DNA of 34,751 nucleotides from assembly GCA_900553245.1 (NCBI GenBank), contig USCP01000002.1, positions 1 to 34,751 of the forward strand, in the 5' to 3' direction. Of the stretch, positions 16,406 to 23,337 are shown piece by piece. How positions within the stretch are numbered: the first letter of the stretch is position 1; every line of letters begins with the position of its first letter. This DNA comes from an uncultured Peptococcaceae bacterium (GTDB taxonomy: Bacteria; Bacillota; Peptococcia; Peptococcales; Peptococcaceae). Made by a program: the position numbers and the translations under genes. The notes under the pieces were generated by a model. It had not been told where the DNA came from. It made no database searches and saw nothing but the letters and a program-made list of their open reading frames with translations.

Positions 16406-17002
16406 TCACTCCAGATATAATTTATTTCCCCTAATATAATCATAGACATCACGAGACAAATAATTCGGCATAGTCACTTGATCCTTCAACTGTTGTCGAA
16501 TCAACGTTGAAGATACAGGAATGGTTTTTAACGGCATATGATATACCGTAAAAGGACTCTTATTAAGTACACCTTTTGTTGTTGCATCGATACTAAGCGG
16601 ATACGATTGACGATCTATCACAATAAAATTACTTAAACACAAGAGATCAGCCCATCTATACCAACTTTTAATACTGTTAAAAGAATCTGCGCCCATAATA
16701 TAAAAGAATTCATCTTTTGGGCAGGCTTCTCTAAAATAGGAAAGTGTGTGATAAGTATACGATGGTTTAGATGTTTTGCTTTCATAGTCCGAGATTTCAA
16801 ATGAAGGATCATGCTGTAACGCTAGCGCGGTCATTGCCATTCTATGAGTATACGGAGTAATGATTCTATTTTTATGAGGTGGAATATAAGCCGGAATAAA
16901 AATCACCTGATCCAAAGGCATATGGTCACACACTTGACGAATCATATCAACATGCCCCAAATGAATCGGATCAAACGTGCCACCAAACAAACCAATCTTC
17001 AT
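16406..17002 (-). CDS. nadD: Nicotinate-nucleotide adenylyltransferase
   Basis: NadD adenylylates nicotinate mononucleotide to deamido-NAD in NAD synthesis. The 198-aa protein opens with GLFGGTFDPIHLGH, the (H/T)xGH nucleotidyltransferase motif, has IPPHK near residue 42 and YIMGADSFNSIKSWYRW-type substrate contacts near 110, and ends with VSSTLIRQQL, the ISSTxxR motif, near 165. AGGTGA 9 bases before the ATG is its ribosome site. It lies 21 bases after proB. Confidence 0.96.
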   Translation of the reverse strand: MKIGLFGGTFDPIHLGHVDMIRQVCDHMPLDQVIFIPAYIPPHKNRIITPYTHRMAMTALALQHDPSFEISDYESKTSKPSYTYHTLSYFREACPKDEFFYIMGADSFNSIKSWYRWADLLCLSNFIVIDRQSYPLSIDATTKGVLNKSPFTVYHMPLKTIPVSSTLIRQQLKDQVTMPNYLSRDVYDYIRGNKLYLE

Positions 17003-17023
17003 GCTGAATTGTCACCTACTCTT

Positions 17024-18133
17024 TTAAAGGATGCCGAGATTGTCTCTGTGAATAATTTCCTCTTCATTATAATCCAAATATTTGTTATAAATACAGTTGC
17101 TTTTTAAGCCCTTAATACGATTTATGAATATCGATGAGTAATTAGAAATTCCCTTTCCAAAAGTATTTCCACCGATATCGGCAATCGCAACAATAGCCCC
17201 ACGTTCAAATTCACCGCTAACGTTAATAATCCCACTTGGCAACAAGGAAGTACCACGTTCTTGAAGCGCTTTTTTTGCACCTTCATCCACATAAATAATG
17301 CCTTCTTCTTCAGAGCCATAAAGAATCCAAGATTTACGAGAATGAATTGGTCGATGCGTCGCTTTGAAGAGCGTACCAACAGACAATCCAGCAACCATAT
17401 CATAAAGGATACTTGGATTTTCACCAGAAGCAATAATCATCGGGATGCCCGCATTAGTGGAGATTTTTGCTGCTTCAATTTTTGTATGCATACCGCCAGT
17501 ACCAACGATAGATAACGGTGCTCCCGCCATATCTTCGATGTCTATAGTAATTTTCTCAACAACATCAATTTTTTTTGCGTTTTTATCAATATGTGGATTA
17601 CCGGTATAAAGCCCATCAATATCTGTAAGCAAAATTGTTAAATCAGCATCACAGAGGACGGCAACGAGTGCAGCCAAGGTGTCATTATCGCCAAATTTAA
17701 TTTCATCGTTGGCAACGCTGTCGTTTTCATTCACAATCGGAATCACACCGAGTTTTAAAAGCTCTAAAATGGTATTGCGCGCATTCAAAAATCGTTTACG
17801 AATTTTTATATCTTCTCTAGTAAGAAGCAATTGGGCAGTAAGCTGGCCATATTCTGTAAAGCTTTTTTCGTAAATGTGCAGCAATAATCCTTGACCTATT
17901 GCTGCCATAGCCTGCTTTTCACTAATTGAAAGATGCTTATCTTGTAAGTTTAATCGATATTTCCCTACGCCAATAGCACCGGAAGTGACCAGAATGACTT
18001 CAAAGCCTTCGTTTTTTAAATCCGTAAGTACCGCACTTAGTTTATCAATAAAGCGCAGATTAATGTGACCATTTTTATGGGTTAGCGAGCTCGTCCCAAC
18101 TTTGACAACAATTCGCTTTGCTTTGTTTATCAT
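17024..18133 (-). CDS. proB: Glutamate 5-kinase with C-terminal PUA domain
   Basis: ProB phosphorylates glutamate as the first step of proline synthesis. The kinase domain (about 1-255) has RIVVKVGTSSLT at the start, VTSGAIGVG near 50, PIVNENDSVA near 135 and GTGGMHTKIEAA near 212. Residues about 275-355 form the PUA domain (GSEEEGIIYVDEGAKKAL and following). At 369 aa it matches the family. No proA lies in the window. GGTGA close to the ATG is a weak ribosome site. The family is usually feedback inhibited by proline. Confidence 0.95.
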   Translation of the reverse strand: MINKAKRIVVKVGTSSLTHKNGHINLRFIDKLSAVLTDLKNEGFEVILVTSGAIGVGKYRLNLQDKHLSISEKQAMAAIGQGLLLHIYEKSFTEYGQLTAQLLLTREDIKIRKRFLNARNTILELLKLGVIPIVNENDSVANDEIKFGDNDTLAALVAVLCDADLTILLTDIDGLYTGNPHIDKNAKKIDVVEKITIDIEDMAGAPLSIVGTGGMHTKIEAAKISTNAGIPMIIASGENPSILYDMVAGLSVGTLFKATHRPIHSRKSWILYGSEEEGIIYVDEGAKKALQERGTSLLPSGIINVSGEFERGAIVAIADIGGNTFGKGISNYSSIFINRIKGLKSNCIYNKYLDYNEEEIIHRDNLGIL

Positions 18134-18153
18134 ATAGTCACCAATCCAATCTT

Positions 18154-18429
18154 TTAGTCTTCAATCTTTTCTCTGTATAAAATAATCATTCTACCAATTT
18201 TTTGTACCAATTCAGCTTGAAGTTCTTCTGCTAATTCTTCGCACATTTCTTGAGTAATTTCAATGCTGTTATTCAAGAACTTAATTTTCGCAAGTTCGTC
18301 TGCTTCTAAAACTTCATCAATAGATTGAAGGGTGCCTTCATTTAGACCGTTTTTACCAACTAAAACTTTTGGCTTGAGCTCTTGCGCTTGTGCTTTTAAT
18401 TCTTTGATGTCTTTTTTTGAAAGTTTCAT
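18154..18429 (-). CDS. yhbY: YhbY-family RNA-binding (CRM domain) protein
   Basis: The 91-aa protein is a single CRM domain. KAQAQELKPKVLVGKNGLNEG near residues 12-32 contains the conserved GxxG-type RNA-contact loop (VGKNGL), and the end ELVQKIGRMIILYRE matches the family. YhbY associates with pre-50S ribosomal particles. GGAG 6 bases upstream of the ATG is its ribosome site. It begins the yhbY-proB-nadD-yqeK-rsfS run. The ObgE gene that often precedes it is absent; instead a terminator and the M23 gene lie upstream. Confidence 0.94.
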   Translation of the reverse strand: MKLSKKDIKELKAQAQELKPKVLVGKNGLNEGTLQSIDEVLEADELAKIKFLNNSIEITQEMCEELAEELQAELVQKIGRMIILYREKIED

Positions 18430-18459
18430 AATAATCTCCGTTTTCTCTATATTTTCCAG

Positions 18460-18492
18460 AAAAAAGCTCTGAAAGACGTTTCTTTCAGAGCT
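18460..18492 (-). terminator. Intrinsic terminator after the M23 peptidase gene
   Basis: An 11-bp perfect stem, AGCTCTGAAAG with its complement and a 6-base loop, ends in a T run on the minus strand. It starts 6 bases after the M23 stop and leaves only about 30 bases before the yhbY start, so any separate yhbY promoter would have to overlap it. Confidence 0.85.
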
Positions 18493-18497
18493 TTCGA

Positions 18498-19709
18498 TTA
18501 AATACCAAGATATGGTGCTGGGTCTACTGTAGAACCATTGATACGCACTTCAAAATGAAGGTGCGGACCTGTGCTAGAACCCGTGGAGCCAACTGCCCCG
18601 ACTTGTTGACCTGCCGAAACCTTACTGCCTGCACTCACGTTCAAAGCAGACATATGGGCATATAACGTACTCAAACCATTCCCATGGTCAACAACAACAT
18701 AGTTGCCATAACTCCAATGATAGGTGGCAATAATTACGGTACCGCCTTGATAAGCAACAACTGGAGTACCATAACCGGCCCCAATATCCAACCCCAGATG
18801 GAAATTGTAACTCCCGTCAATAGGGTATGCGCGACCACCGTAGGTACTAGTGATAATTCTACTAGCAGGAGCCGGCCAAACGCCACCGCCCGCAGCGGAA
18901 TTTTGAATATTACCGGTGCTTGGTGCAACGGTTGCACCGTCACCTGCAGCTTGTTGCTGTGCTGCTTGTTGTGCGGCAGCTTGTTGTTGTAATGCAACAA
19001 TTTGATTACCGATTTCAGCAGATGTCGCTTGCATCACAGCAATATTTTCTTTAATTGCCGCTTCGTCTTTTTCAAGCTCAGCATATACACTTTTTTGGGT
19101 GGCTTGTTGTTCCTGTAAAAGCCCTTTTACCCCTTCCTCTTCTGCTTTTAAAGCATTCAGAGATTGCAGCTGTTGTTCTAAAGTTGCTTTTTGGTTATCC
19201 AATTGTGCTTTTGTAGCACTTACTTCATCCACTAAATCCTTATCACGCTTAGAAATAAAAGAAAGGTATTCAAAACGCGTTAAAAAATCTGAAAAGTCTT
19301 CGGATTGAAATAGGACTTCCAAATAGTTGATGTTGCCTTCCTTGTAAATATTAACCAAACGATTATTTAAATCAGATTGAGCCTTGGCGAGTTTTTTCTC
19401 TGTTTCAGCAATCTGAGCATTGGTTTCATCAATACTTACTTGTTGATCTGAAATCTGAGTAGAGAAAGCAGCGATTTTCTTTTCAGTTGCGTTAATAGAA
19501 TCGTTAATTTCCTTCATTTTCGCAACGGTCTCTGATTTCTGAGTAGATGTATTGTTTAATTCCTCTTTCTTTTTTTCGATGGAATTATTAACGGAATTTT
19601 GTTCATTTTGTAATTCAGAAATGGATTTTGCAACTGCCGGTGACGCCATCACGGTGGTTAAACCAAGCGACAACACCAGCGAACCTGCTATTGTCTTTTT
19701 TAAACTCAT
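18498..19709 (-). CDS. Secreted EnvC-like murein hydrolase (coiled coil plus M23 peptidase domain)
   Basis: The 403-aa protein has a Sec signal peptide (basic start, hydrophobic core, ASPAVA cleavage region near residue 27). Residues about 30-245 form a long coiled coil rich in Glu, Lys and Gln, followed by a Gln/Ala-rich linker. The M23/LytM domain occupies about 290-400. Its zinc ligands are present: HLGLD near residue 305 and GPHLHFEV near 385, with YAHM between. The domain could therefore be active itself, unlike degenerate EnvC proteins that only activate amidases. The layout matches EnvC/CwlO-type partners of FtsEX. GGAG 7 bases before the ATG is its ribosome site, and it follows rnhA by 16 bases. 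Confidence 0.9.
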   Translation of the reverse strand: MSLKKTIAGSLVLSLGLTTVMASPAVAKSISELQNEQNSVNNSIEKKKEELNNTSTQKSETVAKMKEINDSINATEKKIAAFSTQISDQQVSIDETNAQIAETEKKLAKAQSDLNNRLVNIYKEGNINYLEVLFQSEDFSDFLTRFEYLSFISKRDKDLVDEVSATKAQLDNQKATLEQQLQSLNALKAEEEGVKGLLQEQQATQKSVYAELEKDEAAIKENIAVMQATSAEIGNQIVALQQQAAAQQAAQQQAAGDGATVAPSTGNIQNSAAGGGVWPAPASRIITSTYGGRAYPIDGSYNFHLGLDIGAGYGTPVVAYQGGTVIIATYHWSYGNYVVVDHGNGLSTLYAHMSALNVSAGSKVSAGQQVGAVGSTGSSTGPHLHFEVRINGSTVDPAPYLGI

Positions 19710-19725
19710 TCGTGTTCTCCGATCG

Positions 19726-20328
19726 TTATAAATTTAAAGCTTGTTTTGCCAGTGCATCCGCAAGATCATTATACCGTTCCCCAGAATGCCCCTTGACTTT
19801 TACAAAGCGAATTTTCATTTTTGATAACGCGTCTTGACAAAATTCGTAATAAGCCTGCGTTTCCGGAAGATTACGTTTCCACTCTCCCAACGCCCACTTT
19901 TCAATGCCATAATAGTCGTAATAAATGTCGATGGTTTCCCATTGATGCTCTAAAGCATAGGAAATAGCAAACTCACAACCCTTGATTTCTCCAGCAACGT
20001 TACGCATTTTTGCAAGAGAAGGATCATTAAACATTTTTGAAAACTGTTTTTCGTTGTTTTCATCTATTAGAATGACAGCACCATAGGAAAATCGATGCGT
20101 AACCACATCATAACTACCATCAACATAGGCGCATGGATAACGATGTCCCAATGCTATGTTTGACGCATTATTTTCTTGATAAGTTTGCAAATACATTTGC
20201 GCGTCTTTTAAGGTTTTAAAACTTTTATACTCCGCCCCGGAAAATCCCTTTATCTGTTGTTCACATGTGCTCCAACTATCAAAAATACCGGTTGTGCGGC
20301 CTTTTCTAACTGCATAATATTTCTTCAT
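19726..20328 (-). CDS. rnhA: Ribonuclease H with N-terminal hybrid-binding (viroplasmin-like) domain
   Basis: Residues 1-48 (KKYYAVRKGRTTGIFDSW start) are the RNA-DNA hybrid-binding domain also found at the N-terminus of eukaryotic RNase H1. The RNase H catalytic domain follows from about 65: YVDGSYD gives the first Asp, NVAGEIKG the Glu, YYDYYGIEKW the second Asp, and YNDLADALAK the last Asp, with KVKGHSGERYN carrying the active-site loop His. All catalytic residues are present. It removes RNA from RNA-DNA hybrids. The start is uncertain: ATG at 20328 (MKKYYAV) is preferred; a GTG two codons upstream is possible. A hairpin separates it from the ferredoxin gene. Confidence 0.92.
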   Translation of the reverse strand: MKKYYAVRKGRTTGIFDSWSTCEQQIKGFSGAEYKSFKTLKDAQMYLQTYQENNASNIALGHRYPCAYVDGSYDVVTHRFSYGAVILIDENNEKQFSKMFNDPSLAKMRNVAGEIKGCEFAISYALEHQWETIDIYYDYYGIEKWALGEWKRNLPETQAYYEFCQDALSKMKIRFVKVKGHSGERYNDLADALAKQALNL

Positions 20329-20346
20329 GGTCACCTAAAAACTATT

Positions 20347-20376
20347 AAAGGCTTATTACGTGTGCAATAAGCCTTT
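20347..20376 (-). terminator. Hairpin after the ferredoxin gene, probable (partial) terminator
   Basis: AAAGGCTTATT and its perfect complement form an 11-bp stem with an 8-base loop, 9 bases after the ferredoxin stop. On the minus strand the distal arm ends CCTTT and is followed by AATAGTTTTT, an imperfect T tract. It lies about 18 bases before the rnhA start, with no space for a promoter. Confidence 0.55.
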
Positions 20377-20385
20377 CTTTAATCA

Positions 20386-20562
20386 TTATTCAGCTGCGAT
20401 TGCGTTTGCTGGGCAAACACCTGCGCAAGAACCGCAAGAAATGCAATTACCAGCGTCGATAACACGAGTACCGTCTCCGCTATCAGAGATAGCACCTACA
20501 GGACATTGGCCTTCACATGCGCCGCAAGAAAGGCATGCGGAAGAATCAATTACATATGCCAT
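20386..20562 (-). CDS. 2[4Fe-4S] ferredoxin
   Basis: The 58-aa protein is a clostridial-type small ferredoxin. It has two CxxCxxCxxxCP motifs, CLSCGACEGQCP near residue 9 and CISCGSCAGVCP near 38, enough ligands for two [4Fe-4S] clusters. It is a cytoplasmic low-potential electron carrier. I start at the ATG at 20562 (MAYVID), which is the exact family start and has GGGGTG upstream; an in-frame ATG 18 bases further up would read through that site. A good promoter lies about 45 bases upstream and a hairpin follows the stop. Confidence 0.95.
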   Translation of the reverse strand: MAYVIDSSACLSCGACEGQCPVGAISDSGDGTRVIDAGNCISCGSCAGVCPANAIAAE

Positions 20563-20605
20563 AGTTTTAACACCCCACATCTATAAAATTATGTTTCTGT
20601 CCTTC

Positions 20606-20634
20606 ATTATAGCAAAGAAATCTGATAAAATAAA
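20606..20634 (-). promoter_or_regulatory. Predicted ferredoxin promoter
   Basis: On the minus strand TGCTATAAT, an extended consensus -10, occupies 20614-20606, with a weak TTTATT -35 at 20634-20629 and a 17-base spacer. It stands in the 146-bp divergent gap between the ferredoxin gene and menA. I see no comparably clear menA promoter on the plus strand. Confidence 0.65.
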
Positions 20635-20708
20635 CACAAAACAAGTAAAAAAAATGTAACAGAATAGCGCTATGATGCGGTTTATACCTATTTCAAAGGA
20701 GATGTAGC

Positions 20709-21614
20709 ATGAAAAGTTTTAAGTTTTACTGGAAGTTGACGCGTCCTCATACATTGCCGGCAAGTATCATCCCTCCCCTTGTGGGAATCGGCTATGCTTT
20801 ATACGCTGACCGAGCATTTCATCCTATACTTGGTCTTGTTATGATTCTATGCGCAGTGCTAATACAAATAGCAACCAACTTGTTTAATGAATATTACGAT
20901 TTCAAGAATGGATTAGATACAGAAGAAACCGTTGGCATCGGCGGTGCCATTGTGCGTGAAGGCATAGCACCGAAATCTGTATTGTTCGCTGCTTTCAGCC
21001 TTTACGCCCTTTCCGGACTTTTAGGTATTATATTAGCAATGAGCACCTCTTGGTTGCTTCTTGTGGTAGGCGCAATCTGCTTGCTTATTGGCTATTGTTA
21101 TACTGGGGGGCCTTATCCAATCTCTCGTTCTCCGTTTGGCGAAGCATTTGCCGGAACACTAATGGGAACGGGTTATTGTATGATTGCGTACTACACACAA
21201 ACAGGCACCATCACATGGGGCGCATTCGCTATCAGCGTACCAATCAACATCTTAGTCGGTTTGCTTTTAACCGCTAATAGTTTGCGAGATCGCGTACCGG
21301 ATGAAGCGAACGGTCGTCGCACCCTAGCGATTTTATTGGGCCATGAGCGCACCCTCCTATTTATGATTTCAGGCTTTACTTTGGCATATGTTTGGTTGTT
21401 TGTTTTATGGTCATATGGCCATAGCGTAATCATCTTATTACCATTACTTTCCATTCCTTTCGCTATTCATTGCATAACTGCTTTTGAAAGCACCAATCAA
21501 TCTCCTCGCAAAATGATGCGCGGAATGATTTATTGTTCTAAGACCAATAAATACTTTGGCATATTATTTATTATCGCCATCTTTCTTGAAGCACTCTTAA
21601 AAATCATTTTCTAA
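20709..21614 (+). CDS. menA: 1,4-dihydroxy-2-naphthoate polyprenyltransferase
   Basis: MenA attaches the polyprenyl chain to 1,4-dihydroxy-2-naphthoate to give demethylmenaquinone in the membrane. The UbiA-family aspartate motifs are NLFNEYYDFKNGLD near residue 58 and NSLRDRVPDEANGRRTLA near 190, both typical of MenA. About eight hydrophobic helices span the 301-aa protein. AAAGGAG 8 bases before the ATG is its ribosome site. It is a single-gene unit ending in a strong terminator, and its prenyl donor probably comes from the hepS/hepT-like pair at 6.8-8.4 kb. Confidence 0.94.
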   Translation: MKSFKFYWKLTRPHTLPASIIPPLVGIGYALYADRAFHPILGLVMILCAVLIQIATNLFNEYYDFKNGLDTEETVGIGGAIVREGIAPKSVLFAAFSLYALSGLLGIILAMSTSWLLLVVGAICLLIGYCYTGGPYPISRSPFGEAFAGTLMGTGYCMIAYYTQTGTITWGAFAISVPINILVGLLLTANSLRDRVPDEANGRRTLAILLGHERTLLFMISGFTLAYVWLFVLWSYGHSVIILLPLLSIPFAIHCITAFESTNQSPRKMMRGMIYCSKTNKYFGILFIIAIFLEALLKIIF

Positions 21615-21654
21615 AAGAAACGCCCCTGCATGTGAAATGCAAGGGCGTTTCTTT
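21614..21654. terminator. Bidirectional terminator between menA and the 49-codon ORF
   Basis: Two 18-base arms (21614-21631 and 21637-21654) pair with a single mismatch around a 5-base loop. The core is GAAACGCCC with its complement, flanked by A and T tracts. It serves menA on the plus strand and the thiI unit on the minus strand. Confidence 0.9.
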
Positions 21655-21803
21655 TACTTCTTTTGGTCTTTGAAACGTTTTTTTAACGCTTCTAAATGTG
21701 CTTTTTTATCGTTTGCACCGTGATTAACCGTTTTGCTGTGACTTTCATTTTGCACATTCCATTTACCTTTATCTCTGGGGGTTTCGTACAAATTCTTTCC
21801 CAT
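21654..21803 (-). CDS. Small basic hypothetical protein (49 aa) coupled to thiI
   Basis: Reading from the ATG at 21803 gives 49 codons ending at the edge of the bidirectional terminator. The protein starts MGKNLYETPRDKGKWNV and is very rich in Lys, Asn and His, with a helical tail (HLEALKKRF) and no membrane segment or cysteine. Its ATG overlaps the thiI stop as TAATG, and GGGAGG lies 9 bases upstream inside the end of thiI, so it is almost surely translated. The opening PRDKGKWNVQNE faintly recalls the small DUF2188 family, but I would not assign it. Function unknown. Confidence 0.7.
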   Translation of the reverse strand: MGKNLYETPRDKGKWNVQNESHSKTVNHGANDKKAHLEALKKRFKDQKK

Positions 21804-23032
21804 TAGTTTTCGCCTCCCGCTGGCATTTCAAAAGGTTTACGGATTTGTTCTCTACCATCGCCGAAACAAGATACTGTTACAGTATCTTTGATTGCTTTCC
21901 AAATCATATCTTCCAAATCTGGAATGAGCGATTCGTTATGTTGGCACTCGTCCACTTTAGGTTTAGTTTTTGGTTCTTTCGGAACAAATACAGTACAACA
22001 ATCTTCATAAGGCAAAATAGATGTATCGTAGGTATCAATCTTGTGTGCAATTTCCATAATATCAAGTTTATCAAATGAAATCAACGGACGTAAAATTGGC
22101 ATCGTAGTTACTTCATTGATTGCAAAAATACTTTCAATTGTTTGACTTGCCACTTGCCCTAAATCATCACCGGTTACAATTGCTTTAGCGTTACGAATCG
22201 TTGCAATACGTTCTGCAATACGAATCATAATTCTTCTCATAATCGTAATACGTAGATTTTCAAAGCAATTCATGCCAATCGCTTCCTGAATACGCGTAAA
22301 CGGCACCAAATGCACATTCACTTGCCCACCATATTTCGCTACTTTTTCTGCAAGAGCCAACACCTTGTCTTCTGCTTGTTGCGAAGTATACGGATAAGAG
22401 TGAAAATGAATGGCTTCAACATCAACACCGCGGCGCATGATAGACCACATCGCAACAGGGCTATCAATCCCACCCGACAACAGCGCAACCGCACGACCAC
22501 CGGTCCCTAACGGCAAACCGCCTAATCCCTTCAATTTATCAACATAAACATATGCCTGGTCGAATCTGATATCAATGTTTAATTCGACATCGTAATTTCT
22601 CAAATCCGCTTCTAAACCGGATACATTTTCTAGAACACGTTCCGCAACCAGCACTTGCATATCCATAGAGCGAATAGGAAAACGTTTATTTGCGCGTTTT
22701 ACGGTAACACGAAATGTTTTTCCTTGATCTTCGAAACGTTTCATTTCTTCAATTGCAGTTTGAATAATAGCATCTTCGCTTAATTCTGTAGAGCATACAG
22801 GACTATAAGAAGCGAGACCAAAAACACGATCCAAACTAGGGTAATAATATTCCGGTTCTTGTCCGTTAAGAGGCAGAATGATTCTGCCATGAATATCTTT
22901 TATTTCGCAGGCTTCACCGGTATCTATTTTAATTTGGTGTCTAATGTTTCTAACAAGTGTTTTTAAAAATTGTTTTTGATTTTTTCCTTTTAATGCTAAT
23001 TCGCCGTAGCGAATTAAAATATGATCATACAT
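21803..23032 (-). CDS. thiI: tRNA 4-thiouridine synthase ThiI (without rhodanese domain)
   Basis: ThiI adenylates U8 of tRNA and inserts sulfur to make s4U; in some bacteria it also serves thiamine synthesis. The N-terminal ferredoxin-like and THUMP domains cover about 1-165 (ILIRYGELALKGKN at the start). The PP-loop ATPase motif ALLSGGIDSPVAMW is near residue 185, and YEDCCTVFVPK with paired cysteines is near 345. At 409 aa it ends without the rhodanese domain of the E. coli enzyme, so sulfur must come from another protein. GGAGGAG lies 4 bases before the ATG. A 49-codon ORF is coupled downstream. Confidence 0.94.
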   Translation of the reverse strand: MYDHILIRYGELALKGKNQKQFLKTLVRNIRHQIKIDTGEACEIKDIHGRIILPLNGQEPEYYYPSLDRVFGLASYSPVCSTELSEDAIIQTAIEEMKRFEDQGKTFRVTVKRANKRFPIRSMDMQVLVAERVLENVSGLEADLRNYDVELNIDIRFDQAYVYVDKLKGLGGLPLGTGGRAVALLSGGIDSPVAMWSIMRRGVDVEAIHFHSYPYTSQQAEDKVLALAEKVAKYGGQVNVHLVPFTRIQEAIGMNCFENLRITIMRRIMIRIAERIATIRNAKAIVTGDDLGQVASQTIESIFAINEVTTMPILRPLISFDKLDIMEIAHKIDTYDTSILPYEDCCTVFVPKEPKTKPKVDECQHNESLIPDLEDMIWKAIKDTVTVSCFGDGREQIRKPFEMPAGGEN

Positions 23033-23087
23033 AAAGCTCCTCCTCTATGCATTTAGTATGCGGTATTCTAATCACTCCTCCTATTCT

Positions 23088-23096
23088 ATTATACCA
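23088..23096 (-). promoter_or_regulatory. Predicted thiI promoter (extended -10)
   Basis: TGGTATAAT on the minus strand is an extended consensus -10. No good -35 stands at 17 bases; a TTGACG occurs but only 13 bases upstream. Transcription would begin near 23081, about 50 bases before the thiI ATG. Confidence 0.55.
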
Positions 23097-23294
23097 GACA
23101 CAAATCCGTCAACACTGCAACCCCGCTCCTCAGCGGGTTGTTTACCGGCTTTAGTCGTTTGAAATAACGTCAAGCACGCTTTCTACGCCCAATCCCTCAA
23201 AAACTATTTCCATACATCAAATATCCAGCAAAAGTAGCCTGTCAATACCAATATACAACAATATTTATTCGAGCCAAAGAATTTTAAGCAACAA

Positions 23295-23327
23295 AAAAAG
23301 CGTTTCGGAAAAACCGAAACGCTTTTT
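23295..23327. terminator. Bidirectional terminator after the CoA-disulfide reductase gene
   Basis: A 14-bp stem (AAAAAGCGTTTCGG with its complement) around five A lies 11 bases after the reductase stop. On the minus strand it ends in seven T. Confidence 0.9.
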
Positions 23328-23337
23328 GAATTTCAAA

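Larger units (their letters stand above)
23033..23337. other. 305-bp intergenic region between thiI and the CoA-disulfide reductase gene
   Basis: It holds the thiI promoter near its left end, a small GC-rich hairpin at 23118-23143 (CCCGC-N6-GCGGG followed by TTGTTT on the plus strand) and the terminator of the reductase gene at its right end. I see no ORF with a ribosome site and no recognisable RNA family in the roughly 150 bases between the hairpin and the terminator. Confidence 0.6.

Noticed and set aside
23043..23083. A second GGAGGAG at 23075-23081 upstream of thiI and a possible small upstream ORF
   Set aside because: The site coincides with the predicted transcription start, no start codon stands at useful distance (GTG is 1 base away, the next ATG over 20), so a leader peptide is not supported.
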